64,000 nt of DNA from the NCBI RefSeq assembly GCF_037975245.1, contig NC_092575.1, positions 1,129,001 to 1,193,000 on the forward strand, written 5' to 3'. A program made the translations under genes and the position numbers. The notes under the pieces were generated by a model, which was given only the letters and a program-made list of their open reading frames with translations, made no database searches and was not told the origin of the DNA. Shown piece after piece: positions 1-13,600 of the stretch. Position 1 is the first letter of the stretch. Every line of letters begins with the position of its first letter. The DNA is from Apostichopus japonicus. Lineage: Eukaryota; Echinodermata; Holothuroidea; Aspidochirotida; Stichopodidae.

Positions 1-1541
1 AGTACCTCAGTATTAAACTTCAGATTTGGCAGTGTTGTTATTTTGAAGCGATAGATCGTGATATTAAGTCACTCTTAGACGTCCGTTCTCCGCAAGAACT
101 CGAGGAGCCCTTTGACAAGTTGTCAACAGAGGTGACGAATCGGTGGCTCCATCCAACAACGGAGTCGTAACACAGGAAGGGCGTTTAAGCAAACAAATTT
201 GATAGATTGCGATCCATCAAAATTGTAAATGCATGGGGGGGGGGCCTAAAGGAACCTTACTTTAGAGAGCGGAGCAGAAGTCAATTAAGACCAGAATATT
301 TTAGATTGGGTGGATTTAAAGATGATAGAACGGAATAGATTTAACAAAAAGCATGCCCTGCATTCTCTCAAATCTAGTATTGCTCTGAAAGTAACATATA
401 TGTTACATTAACAGTCTATTCAACAATATTATATGAAAATGGGTGAATTACAAATTTTGTGTCTGTTTATAAATTTTTGGGCGAGAATCATAGTGCAATA
501 TTTGCAGACTTTTGAAATGAATTATTCACTCGTGTATCGTAACAAGAACAGGATGTATCTGTTTTCTTTACATATGATCGAAAGTTAGATGAATTCTAGA
601 TCTCCAATTCTAATTTGAATGGTCATGGGAAAAGGTTATCGAGTATAGCATCGCACCATGCTGGGCAAAACGTGTTAATTGCTATACTGTACGAGTGCAT
701 AGATGCATGACACTTTCTGTACTGTACGAGTGCATAGATGCATGACACTCTGTAAACAGGAATCACATGATACTGAATCGACTCTCCGTGCTATTCTTGG
801 CGATGATGTCATGAATCTGGTGAAAATTTGTCTCTTTGTTAGAAAGAGTTCGCCAGGTGTTAATTGCATGGTTTTGTTTGCAGTTTGCAATGTCTGCATT
901 CAGAGACAAGTGCCGGTACGGTTACCTACGTGCATGATTAAATCCGACATGCACTATTTCATTTAATCTTGTTTGGTTGCGTTTTGCCTTGACAACATGC
1001 CACTCCACGATTCATGGATTGTATGTATATATATAGCACATTGAAGTAAGGCAGCCATGCGTTGTATGTGGACTGGTAGATCAGTGCATACTGCAAGTGA
1101 ATACCTCACAGTTAGGCAGGCGCTAGCTGGTTCACCTTTTTCAAGAGCTCCTTTACAGTCATGTTTACACACTGTTATTAACGTATAGTCATCCTGTGAA
1201 ACTATTATCAAGTTCAATGTGAAATGAATTTAAGGTCATCATAAGTCCACACCTGTTTTTTTGTGTCCCACAGATTTTAATGCATGGTTTTGTTTTCATC
1301 CGCAAATCTTATGCCTAAAAGATGAATGTCATAATTTCTGGTGTGGGTTTTGGGAATTAAATTTAGAATTAAATGTAATGTAACGGATGATGTTTTCAGG
1401 TAGCTGGTCTTTGCTAAAAGTAAACTGTTGAGAGAAAGATACCAAAAGATTGTGGCACGTTCAACATACGAACTACTGATTCTTCTTCTCAAGAGTTCTC
1501 CATCTCGCTCTGAGGTAACTTTCCTTTGTTTTGATTTGTAG
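1..1541. other. Upstream / 5' non-coding sequence of the corepressor gene
   Basis: No convincing coding exon is seen here. The first recognised coding exon is preceded by a splice acceptor (TTTGTAG at 1535-1541), so at least one upstream exon with 5' UTR, and possibly extra N-terminal codons, must exist either here or before the window. A G tract lies near 234-243 and a 30-bp exact duplication at 685-749. Confidence 0.6.
685..749. repeat. 30-bp direct duplication, period 35
   Basis: Identical copies at 685-714 and 720-749, both containing GAGTGCATAGATGCATGACA, are separated by 5 bases. Short ORFs that cross it in both directions are by-products of the duplication. Confidence 0.85.
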
Positions 1542-1544
1542 GAG

Positions 1545-1678
1545 ATGGCAGCAATGAATTACCAGGATCATCATCCCAGAGAAATGAGTTCCTATAATAG
1601 TTTACAGAGCCAAATTAGAAGGAGGCCCTCGCTTTTATCCGAGTTCCATGGCGGTGCTGCCGAAAGGGAGAGAGAACG
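1545..1678 (+). CDS. NCOR: NCOR coding exon 1
   Basis: The acceptor ends at 1541 and the ATG is at 1545. Encodes residues 1-44, including RRRPSLLSEF, a motif shared with vertebrate NCOR N-termini. Donor GTATGT at 1679; 2 nt are carried over. The vertebrate proteins have several dozen residues before this motif, here only 24. Confidence 0.9.
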
Positions 1679-4600
1679 GTATGTTACAAGAAGATCCCGT
1701 TTTCATAAAACTTTTACCCAAGGTTCTCCTCATCCCTACAGTTTTTCCGTAGTCTTGCAGTGTGGCACTCAATCAGCACAAATAATCTGTGGAAAATTGA
1801 ATTTTAGCAGCAGGTTGATTTGGAGGGGGGGGGGGGGAGAGTGGTTGAGAGTAGGAGAGGAGGGGGTGGTATTGTTTGTGTGTAAATTGTTTCATAGAGT
1901 AACTCTTATGTTTTATTTCCTGTTCATCTGTTTTGTGCCAATCGTAGAAGCGGGAAGGAATTTTACTCGCGCGGTCTCGACCCGCTACGGATGCACACCT
2001 CAAACCATCACCCAGATAATGAGATCTCGGTAGCTAAAAGGCGACGGTTGGATATAGACAATGATACCAAATTCAGGCCAGTCCACGAGAATAGTACCTC
2101 AACGAGGGTGGTGACCTCCTCAGCTAATCAACCTGAAGTCAAGAAGGTAATAGATTATTGTAGAGGGAATCTGTGATTAGAACTTAATGTGGTGACACCA
2201 TGATGGGTGTGGTGTGTTGGTGGTTACATGGTAGTAGCCTGAGTCATAGCCAGGTATGGTTGCAGGATAGGCCTGGCTAACAGGTTTAGTGTAGCTGCCC
2301 TTATGGCAGATAAGAAGGATTCTGAAGCACTGGTTCATTTAGCCGGCTAAAAGATATATGGTGTTGATAGGTAACACATTTTTGTCATGTAATGGGTGGC
2401 ATCATAGAAATATTGATCATGTGATGTAAATAGGGGGTCATGGGTCAACTTTTTGTTCTAATTATCTTTAATATTCTAATCAGTCAAGAGATGGATAACT
2501 TTTATATCACTCACAACTTGAAAAGAGTATTACTGGTTCCTTTTCTCATATATTTATTTCATCATTCTCTCCTCCCCTCCCCCTAAAGGAACCGTTTATA
2601 CCTAAAGTTGAAAATGTATCACCGACCCCTTGCGACGATGAGTCACCTTCAAAGGTATCTAAAGAGGGCCTCCTTCAAGCCATGGAGAAGATGGACCGAG
2701 AAATACAGATGGTGGAAAGTCAGATTGTCAACTTGAAGAAAAAGAAGGTAAACTTCATTATTTGCTAAATGATCCATGTGTTGGCATGGAGACTGTGCTC
2801 CATGATAAGTGTTCATGTAGGAAATTGGATGATAGAAAGATGAAGGAATGTAAAAATATTGCAGAAAAATGTTCCATCAAAATATATGAAACGATATGCT
2901 TTGGAAATGACTTTCAAGAGTTTACACCAAGATGTTGTGTATCACATGACTTCAATTTCATTTCAATCTTTTGTTCCTGTTTTGCAAAGTCTTGTTCTAG
3001 TAATTGTAGCAGTGTGTTCCACTGAGTGATTGCCAGATGTGTGACTGAGTAAGTTCAAGAACCTGTCTCCGTGCGATAAATTTTTGTCGGTACAAAGCCC
3101 AATTAATTCACTGGTAGAGCACCATCGATTCTGTCATCTCATGTGTTTATCTGCTGATGTGTATATGTATTCCTAGCATTGGCAGCAGCAGTATGCTGGA
3201 TTTCCTGCGTTGCTCGACCGAAGGCCAAAACAAAAGTTATGAAAGCCGAGACCCCATTCATTCCACCGCTCCCGTTGCGATTTTTTCTTCTAGTCGATTG
3301 CATTTTTTTTCTTTTCTTTTTTACTGTTTTCCTTTTTTTATGTTGAGTCGTTCAGCAAATCAATTGATATGTCCTTGGCATAGAAGAAGTAGTTTGTGTA
3401 TTCTGTAGATAAATTGTTGGTGAGATAAAAAGAGCGGAGGATGATTCGTGCTGATTAGGTACGGGGGATAGAATGACAGGAGATTTCGATTGATATGGAG
3501 CGTGATCCGTGTCTTTCATTAGAGTTTCTCTACACGGTCTTCACCCTGATATACGAGCCCGCCTCTCAGGAAGCTGCGTTGAAAATCTAGGCTTTCACGT
3601 CCGAGGCCGGTCTCCCCTTTCTCACTTTATTACTGTTTACATGACGGAATGCTTTGCAGGCCGAAACCAAAGATGGGGGATTCTTGTGGCAGTTGATACT
3701 TGTGTGCATGATGTCTTGGGCAATATGTGAGGAACAAAAGTTCCCCTTAGGCCTGCTATTGAATTCAGAGGCTAAAAGCATGTTTTCTCTTTAGAGTGGT
3801 CGCTGTATTTTATCTCTTTATTTGCTGTTTTTTTTTTTTTTTGGAACAAAATTCTTTTGGGTGCAATATCACACCTTTTTTTTTTGGCTTGTGATGTTGA
3901 TGAAATGAAACCCTGTTGAGGGTCAGTCCGACCACCAGTGGGGGAGGGGGGGTGTCTGTAGATAGATGATAATATCGGTGATTCCGAGAAGTTTCATCCT
4001 AGGGGTATAACTTTAATCATGTGCAGGCAGGCCTTCTCTTAGTTTGGAGAGATAATCAACAGTTGGAGTTTGTTTACTGTAAAGATAGTGATAGAAAGAA
4101 GAAGTCACAAAAGAAAAGAGGGGGGCCGGGGGGGGCTTTTCCAGTCTGTTTTTCAATGAGTGTGACCATGATCAAATTACTTGAATCAATTAGCAAAACA
4201 AACATGTTTTACACTTGACACTATTCAGGTCAGAAATCAGGAAATTTTTAAAATCAGAATGTACCTTTGTTACAATTGCAATTATTGCCCATTTTAAATT
4301 AAGATAGAAAGGGGTTACATATTTCTGTGAGTACTTCCAAATCCCCTTCCCCCTCTCCCCCCCCCCCTCGCACAACCCTCATTCTGGTATCATGCCAGAA
4401 ATATGTTATCCTTCCAACAGGACTTACTACTGCTATAAACAAGTGTGCACTAAAGTTGACCATGTCAATGCCCTGAGTGCTATGCCTGTTTATATTTAGA
4501 ACCTCACTAACATTTTGACATTAAAGAGACTGTAGTTACTTGGCTCACTAAGTTAGCAAGGTGCAAGGCTGTGAATTATCATGTAGCAGATGACCTAACC

Positions 4601-7600
4601 TGATGTGGTGAATTTTTCCAAGCCAGTTAACAAATATTAATAGCTAAAGAAAGGCAATGAATTTGTAGTTATGAAAGTGTTTTGCAAACCAATCGTATGG
4701 AGAAACTTTGATCACTGAAGGAACTTTTTGGTGAGGGTTCATGACATAGTCATAGTGGTCCATGATATTGTCATAGTGGTCCATGATATTACTGTAGTGG
4801 CCCAGGACATGGTGGTCCATGATATTGTCATAGTGGTCCATGATATTATCATGGTTCAGTCCCTTGGCAGAGCAAGTAATTCGACATAATATTCACCAAC
4901 TGTAGGCAAGTGACGCTGCAGTCTGCTACCACCTGGCTTACCAGAAACATTGTGTGTTTATGAAAGACCCTCTGTGTTAGAAATGCTTTTAGTTTATAGA
5001 ATTATCCGTAGAGGCTCTTTAAACCAGTATCTTTTCCACTTACAAATAAAGGGTTGGGCTCTATGGTAGAATATCTCCTGGTACTATAGGTGAGTGTATT
5101 AGATGCAGTGTTGGTGTTTAAATTGCATTGTAAAGGAATGCTATATCAATAATTGAGTTTGTTGTACTTAGTTACCCCACACTGTTGAGAATGTACTAGT
5201 ATGTAAGCCACATGCTGGTGTTTACTACATAATACCTGAGCATCCAATCTGTATGCTAATCTATTTTAGTCTGCCTTAGCAGCTATAGACTGATTCGGTG
5301 GAATATTTTGTAGTCAAAGTTTGACCCTGTTTATCGCCGGCATCAGAAGTAAGTCGGTTGGGGGAGAATGAGTATTAAAGAAGACGCGAGCACCGACTGA
5401 TACTTTAGCTTTAGTTTTGAATTTTTTATTTAGAAGTATTTTTTAATGCTTGAATTCATACATAAAAGAGAGAGGGGGAAAAAAAAGGCAGAAAAAAGCA
5501 ACTAGTTGATAACATTTTATGTCTTGTCAGGCATGAATAATAGATACAATTGGTTTGTAAAGTAGTGTTTGTAATGATCTTGAAGTTGTACCGAATATTC
5601 AGATGCCTGAGGAAGATTGCAAACAAAATGCAAACAACGGAATCAGACATCGGAGAATTTTAAAAAATATTTAAAAGGGTTAACTTTGGAAAATAATTTT
5701 GTGTAGAAAGATATTATTGATGAAAGCGTGGTCAACAGCAGCAGCAGGGTAGTGTTGGCTCTGTGAATATATTCATTCAAAGCCGGCCTAAGCGGCTTCA
5801 TTAGCATTATTATGTGCATATCATTAGCATACTTATGCTGGAGTGAGAAAGTAGATATATTGTTGTTTTGTTTATGTGTGCGGGGGGGGGGGGGTATGAG
5901 GTAACGTGATATGTGAGAAATAAGGCATTGCAAGTAAATCCACAGACAAGCAGTATTTTGTTGTGATGTTTGTTAATTGGTTAGCTCAGTGCGTTCGCAT
6001 CAGGTTCCACCAATGAACTGTAGCTGATCAAAAAATTCCACTTGTTATGTACTGGCCATTGGTATTGGTCTTTTCATAATTATGAAGGCATATAGTTTGT
6101 AAAATGGGACCATTTAAACAGAATAATACTCAAGAATAACAACAGTCAACATTTAACCTATGGGTGTGGGAGAGAGTAGGGAGTGATAGGAAGGAAAGGA
6201 TGGGAAGGAGAGGAGAATGAGAAGGGGGGGGGGGGGTGGGTGAGATCATATGGGCTTTCAGTGGTGAGCTGTGTGAACCGTGATCCACAGCCAGCATCAA
6301 ACTACTTAGCTAGATTAGCTGAATGTCCAAGTTGAATTGTCGTATATCTATTGGCATACAAGTCCTCAATGCAGAAACGATCACTTACTGTACAGTATCT
6401 GGTTTCACTCATTTGCAAGTAATATTCCAAAACAGGCTTCATGTTCTTGCTGTTTAACAATTGATGATGATATTAGATATCAGCGGGCAGAGATAAGGGG
6501 AGATTGAGAGAGTGACACAGCAATGGTAAAGCTATCTTTCAATCGCCTTTAGCAACAACCATTTTAAGTACTAGATAGATTTTTAATGAAACGAGACAGA
6601 TCTCAGACTGTTTGCTACCTTGAGCCTTTAGGAAGAAGGTCCTGCAGGTGATATAATCCAGTTTTTTTCCTCAGAAATCTTTTGTCATTCAAATTTTTTT
6701 GATTCTTCCTTGTAAAACTTCTTCAAAATGTCTCCACAAACATGAATTACATCCTGAAGGTCAGGTTTGCAAGGACGCAAGTCTGCTCGTTTTTGCATTA
6801 ATAAGCTATCATCCAAAAAGGAAAATATACCTTGGCTGTTGTAATTAATGGCATCCTTCAATAAGGAGGATTTAGAAAAGGGGTCAGGGCTTATAGCAGA
6901 CCCTCTTTATTATCTTTGTGGACGTAAGCTCTACAGCTCTAAAAGAAATGCAATGAAAGACATAGCACATATATAGTTTATGTGTTTTGTTGTCTGAAAA
7001 TTAATCAAATTATCATAGTTTTGCTTAATTAAGAATGTTGCATAATCTTTCTAAAATGGGTGTTCTTTTATGGCAGAAAGGGTTTCTACATAATTTGTGA
7101 CCCAAGTCTAGCTTTTGCTACCTCCTCGGGGGGGAACGTGGCAAGGTTTGAGGATGGAACTAATAGAAACCTAAATTCTAAAAATAATCATCCCTTACTA
7201 TGCAGATTAACTTGTCTCAAAGTGTTAATATTTCTACAGATGGGCATCGTTTCATCTCACTGGAACAACTGGGAGTGTATTTATGATGTAAACCTCTGTA
7301 AAATCAAAATGTTTATTTTGTTTTGAGAAGGTTGCAATGTTTCTTTGAAAGGAGAAGATGAAAATTAAACATTTGGAGGCAAAGTTGCATTGTCCTCCAG
7401 AAGGCAAAAGAGGAATGCATAATTTATAGGGATGGAAGTTTATTTTTATATACCTTTGTGGGAGGATTGAGAGGCAATGCATAGACACACATATATCAAG
7501 AATGAGAATAGGAGATGAAGTAGGGCAGGCATCTTGTGGCCGAAATAATGGATTAAATGCAATTAAGACTAAGTAAGTCAGAGAAGTATTGATGGGGGGG

Positions 7601-10600
7601 AGGGGGAAACATTCTTGATGCGAAGGTTTCACTGATTGGGGGTGGGGGAAGATTAGGAGATTTACTTGTCAATGAAAGACCTTGACAATGTTAATTAAAA
7701 CTCACATGGTCACTGTATTACAGAAATGCAGAGAGTAAATACTACTAAATTTAAATTGTTTCAGGGAATATATAGAGAAACAGTACTGTCTAAGAGTTTT
7801 TATGTATCAAAACCGTGAGGCCTCCATTGATGCAAAATGTCTGTGTGAAACTATTAAGAACATGAAATAAAATATGGGGGAAGAAAAGTTTTTTTTAGAA
7901 CAGTCTGACAGGAGCAGTCATTGATATGTTCTGTTTTAGCCTAGGTTGTGACTGTATGTCCCACCGATAAAGAATACACTGTCCTATAAAACCATTTTCT
8001 ATATCAAGGTTTGTTTCAATCTTCCTTTCGTTTCTTGTTTTCCTGGAAATTGTGGTCGTCTCTGCAGTCATGCTGTTAATAATAGTTGGTTAGCACCCAG
8101 GTGGTGAGGCAGGAGGGTGGTGAGGTCACTGTGAGCTGCCCCAGGTGCAATTCTATGCCTGGGCATGCTGACTGCTTGCCACTGTGTAGAAAATTAATCA
8201 AAATATAAGAGTTTAATAGGAAGATGTTATTATTTTTTGAGAACTGTTTGGAGGACATTATCAGTCAAGCAGCAGTGTGTGGGTTTGTAGAAGTAAAGGA
8301 GAGAGTGGGGAGCATGCTGGAGTAAGTTTCATTGCAATACTACATGGGCACAGGTCTCATTTTTCAGAGGCATTTCAGATAGTGGAGTGGTTTATTTGGG
8401 TTTGTGTTACTCCCCTGATGGATTATGAAGGGACTGTTCTCTCTACAACTTCTAGCTGTCAACAGGAGTATTGTTACCTACAAAATATTTTCAGATATTT
8501 AATTGAGGGAGGGAGGGAGGGAGGGAGTGGAGGGGGTGGAGGGAGGAAGGGAACAAAGAAACATCTAAATTAGAAACACTGATGGCAAGGCGACATTTAA
8601 CAAGTCACATTTTGTAAACTTTTAGTAAACTGATGATATTTCTGGTGTGGGTATTGGGTTTAATTCCTATTCTATTCCTTGGTTTTATAGTCTCACAAAA
8701 TATCAGAGTCTCCTTCTGACATCAGATCTGTTTTCTGCATATGTAGGACCTCACTGATTAGTTTTGACTCCTTGCAAAGGGCAAATAAGAATCTGTGAGA
8801 TGTGGGTGTTTGTGTAAGTCATATGTGTGTGTGTGTATGTGACATGTGCGTGCATGTGACGCCTGCTTGTAAATTCAATAACTTGGATATAACTCAACTA
8901 GTAAAGCCTTGGATGAACTTCATAGATGTAACCTACATTAGATCTCCTTAGCACAAGAATCCTGTCAAAAACTGATGGAGGTCGTAGCTCATTTTGAGGT
9001 CGTACGGTGGTCAAACCTGAAAACCTTGTAAAAAAACACTAAACATCATAGTTGTAATAGAAAACCTAGTATATGATAATTCCAAACGAATCTTGAATAA
9101 ACAACAACACACACTCAGTATGTAGACCCCCTCATGGATTAGTACAAGAAACTCTGCCCAATGTCACTTGAGGTTAACAGCCCTAACATCTTGTGCACAC
9201 CAAGTTCCTAAGTGAAAGGGGTGGATGAACTTTAGGCTCGATAGTTTCACATAGAGTGTAAGAACCTCGCTGATCTCTTCTTGAAGTCATTAATGGTCAG
9301 AACCATGAAAATTGTGTCTACAGTGTTTTCATTGATTAATCTAGCGTGAAATGTCAGAGGGGAATCATTAAACCTGTCTGTCTGGAAGGAAACAGCTATC
9401 AATAATTAAAATTAACCAAAATATTTGCCAGCAGTTCTCTTGCATATACCCTTACATATTACCATTTGAATTTTATATTTCTATGAAGTCAACAACATGC
9501 CCATTTAAAAAAAGAAAAAAAATGAATGGTATGGTGTTACCATAGTTACTGTACAAATCCCAAGGTCTATTTGCCTGTATCCAGATTCATTCAAGCACAG
9601 TGAAATGATAACAATTTATTATTACTCATACTAAGAATTCCGAGGGTAATTTTTTTATTTTTTTTATTTTGGCCTCTTATTGAACTCCTGTTTTGTAATT
9701 AAATTTTTATCTCTGACATACTCAAGTTTAGATGAAACTAATACATGAGGGTTGCAGCTGTTTTAATATGTAGAGGTTCTTGCAAACATGTCAGAGACAA
9801 AAAACTGTTTAATTTAAGGTTCAGCAGTTTGACAGTATACTACTTTGTGGTTAATTAATGGATTTGTGGTTGTTCTGTTAAAAAGCTGTTTGTTGCATCA
9901 AAGTGTATCTTTGTGGTGACATTGTGAAGTAAAATATCAGAATCGTTGCTCATAATAATACCTTCCTTGTTTGTAAAGTTGATGAGCAAATCTCTGCACC
10001 TGATTGTGAAAGAGACATAACTTGGGGGATTTCCACCGATGCCATTACAGTGATACTATTCTACACATGATGTATGTAATTAATCAAATGTATGTCCTGG
10101 TCATCGCAGTGCAGGTTTGGTGGCAATCTAATCACGAGCCAAGTTTCCTAAACATATTATTTGTAACATGGGACAGATTTCTTAATTGAAAAGTTGAAAG
10201 GAAAGGGTTTTGTTGAAAATTGCTTTATCGTCAAAATTATACAATATTTCAAGCTTTATCATTTCCTTTTCTCAAATGGTACTTGTAGAATATAATCCTT
10301 GTTTCCATATTAGTCATAGCAAGTGGGATGTGGCACCACTCTATGCCACAATTGCTCAACTATTCACAGTTGCCACAGCTCTGCTCAGTGGCACAAGTTG
10401 TGCCAGGATGACTTTGCGGTGATCTGAACTCTTACCCTTGATTCAGTATGGGCTATGGCATTGAGGGTGGGGATCAGCACAGGGGAAAATCATGTCACTT
10501 CCCCCTCACCCACCTCCCTACCTTGAAGTCCTTTTGTTCCCTTACAAGTACTGTTTGCATAAATAATTGTCCTTTGATTTAATTTATCTCATACTGATCA

Positions 10601-13600
10601 TGTAGATGTTCTGAATATCATGAACAGGATGTACTCGTGGGTGTCATTAACTACATTAACATACTCCAGGAAATGGAAATGTTATCCCTGAAACTTTGTT
10701 CAATGTACAGTGTTTGTTCAGTGAAACCATGTGTAGGTAAACTATGTTCTTAATTGAACATACAAGGGATGTTTTCTCCCTTGTTTACTGCTTCCCCCTC
10801 CCCACATCCCTCAGTCACTGTTCAGGGATGTGATAAATTAGTGTTTTAAAATAGCTGCATTGTAGAAAAGAAATCCGCACCTTTCCTGATTGAATGAGTA
10901 ATGTTCAAGAGATTCCTGTTTACTTTGTGTGTTAAAGCAATCATCTTAGGTGATCTGCTCTGCGGAGTTTCCCCGCATTTCATAACTACCCCCTCTCCCC
11001 TCCATCTCACTGTTCCGCCTCTGTTTCTTCATCTTTGCAGCAAGAGCTTGAGCAGCGGACGTCCCAGCCTCGGGAGGAAGAGAAAGCCGTGGCAGACGCA
11101 GACTGGGAACCAAAACAGGAGAATATAGTTCAAACCATCTACGCTGAGAACCAGCGCAAGGCAGAGGACGCTCACAAGATGCTCAGCAAGAGTGGCGTGC
11201 AGAACATCTTGGTGAGTAGAGAGAGGTGTAGGAATCGCCTTACTGAGCCAGAGTCATGTTCTTTTCAAGGATTATGTTATTTGAAAGAGTTGTGAGGTTT
11301 TCTTAGACTACTCGGTGTTTCTGACTTGATTTGTCACTTGGTAATTGCGGAGTTATACATAGGTTATACATAGGTTGCAGCAATAATGACATGTTTGCTT
11401 CAATGTTTTCCCTACTTACCTCCTTGTCCCTCTTTGTCTCCCCCACAAGTTTCCTCTTTCCCCCCTTATCCCCCTCTTTAGCCCCCTTACCCCCTCTTGT
11501 CCCCCTTTACCCCCTCTTGTCCACCTCTATTTATCCCCGTAAGTGGTGAAAGTTGTAAGACATGAAGAAACTCAATGACAATGATGTGATAGGTCAAATT
11601 GTGGAACTTGATCACTAATCCTCCAAATTTATTCTTTTTCTTTCCCAGCCTCTTTACAACCAAATGTCTGACGAGCCAAACCATAAAGAAGTTTTGAAAA
11701 AGTATGTCATCTTTTTCTAAAGTCTATCCTTCCTAGAGATACTATGTATGAAGATTATGTAGGATACTATGTATGAAGATTATGTAGGATACTATGTATG
11801 AAGATTATGTAGGATACTATGTATGAAGATTATGTAGGATACTATGTATGAAGATTATGTAGGATACTATGTATGAAGATTATGTAGGATACTATGTATG
11901 AAGATTATGTAGGATACTATGAATGAAGATTATGTAGGATACTATGTATGAAGATTATGTAGAATACTATGTATGAAGATTATGTAGGATACTATGTATG
12001 AAGATTATGTAGGATACTATGTATGAAGATTATGTAGGATACTATGAATGAAGATTATGTAGGATACTATGTATGAAGATTATGTAGGATACTATGTATG
12101 AAGATTATGTAGGATACTATGTATGAAGATTATGTAGGATACTATGTATGAAGATTATGTAGGATACTATGTATGAAGATTATGTAGGATACTATGAATG
12201 AAGATTATGTAGGATACTATGTATGAAGATTATGTAGAATACTATGTATGAAGATTATGTAGGATACTATGTATGAAGATTATGTAGGATACTATGTATG
12301 TAGATTATGTAGGATACTATGTATGAAGATTATGTAGGATACTATGTATGAAGATTATGTTTAAGATTTTGTAGCATATATTTGGTGCCAGTACTGAAGA
12401 CTCTTCAGGCTATTACAGCTTTTCCCGCTGTCATGGTCCATTTGATGATTGTCAGATGATTAACAGGAATAAAAAACATTATTAATGATATTGACAGAGA
12501 TTTATTTTAGTTGCTCTTACAGTCAATGAAATTCTAAAATTGCCAAAAAGAAGGGGGGGGGGGGGGAGAAGAAAAAAATTGTTTGATATCAAAACTTGCT
12601 GACATAAAAAGAAGTCATTGTTTTTTCCCAAACAAAATTGTCACGTAAAATTGCTTTTCTTTTTCAATCACAGGAATTACGAATTGAGTAGAAGGTTTAT
12701 ATTGTACTTCAAGCAACAAGCTGCCGAAAGGAACCTCAGGGTAAGTGAAATAAAAAACGATAACAAAAGAAAAAGAAATGAAGAGAGAGATAGAGAGAGA
12801 GAAAGACAAATAGTTGGTAACATCAGCTCAGACAGACAGACAGACAGACAGACGGATGTCATTGTGACCAGATGGTTGCAGACAACTGTGTACTACTACT
12901 GCTGTGATTTCTTTGATTCGGGGCAGAATCAAGGAGTTCCATCATTGATCTTTCAATTGGAATCTCCTGATAAGATACTCTTCTTAGTAACACACACTCC
13001 TTACCGTAACAGATATGAAAGTAAAGTAGTCATTACAGTGACCAGAGGGGAGGGATGGGAGGAGGGAGAACGGGAGGAGGGGGAAGGGGGTGTGGTAAGA
13101 ATGTCAAGGGCTTAATTTAGGATTTGAAGGGTATCAATGCCTTAATAGTTTTAAATCAAGTCTGCCGTTATAACAATTTCATCTCTTGATAGTGAATGAA
13201 GTTAGATGGCCATGATGAAGGAAAAACTTCTAATGAGTGAAAATAATGTTACATTCTCTCACCAGCCTCTCCCCAATCACTTTTCTTCTCCCACCACCCT
13301 CTCCTAACCACCAGGCCCTCCGTAAGGAGAAGAAGAAGAAGGACATAAGGCTGTGGATGTTGTCTTTGACGACATGGTTGATATTATGAATGCTTTATAT
13401 TTTTATAAATCGTTTCCATTTCATTTTCAGGAAAAGAACTATTGCCAGCTATATAATAGAAGAATGGAAGCTTGGGAGAATCGGATGGAGAAGATTGAAT
13501 CAAATCCGAAAAAGAAGTGAGTACAAAGAAAGAAGATTCGTTTTCAAAGTGATCAGATCTGTCTGAAAACACAATTTTTTTCAAATCTAATCCTGACATG

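Larger units (their letters stand above)
2748..11040 (+). other. NCOR intron 3 (8.3 kb), no gene found
   Basis: The largest corepressor intron, in phase 0. The many short ORFs have no coding character. Contents: a 21-bp tandem block at 4737-4855, G tracts near 5882 and 6223, a GGGA-rich stretch at 8509-8555, a short TG repeat near 8825 and a weak tRNA-box-like stretch at 5979-6010. Enhancers or alternative first exons cannot be judged by eye. Confidence 0.7.

Noticed and set aside
12618-13115. 165-residue plus-strand ORF
   Set aside because: It contains true exon 6 but then reads through the GTAAGT donor into GA and CAGA microsatellites.
13314-13352. Possible extra NCOR exon after CCACCAG (ALRKEKKKKD)
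   Set aside because: Joining exon 6 directly to exon 7 gives a gap-free match to the family (RNLR-EKNYCQLY), and this segment lacks a good in-phase donor.
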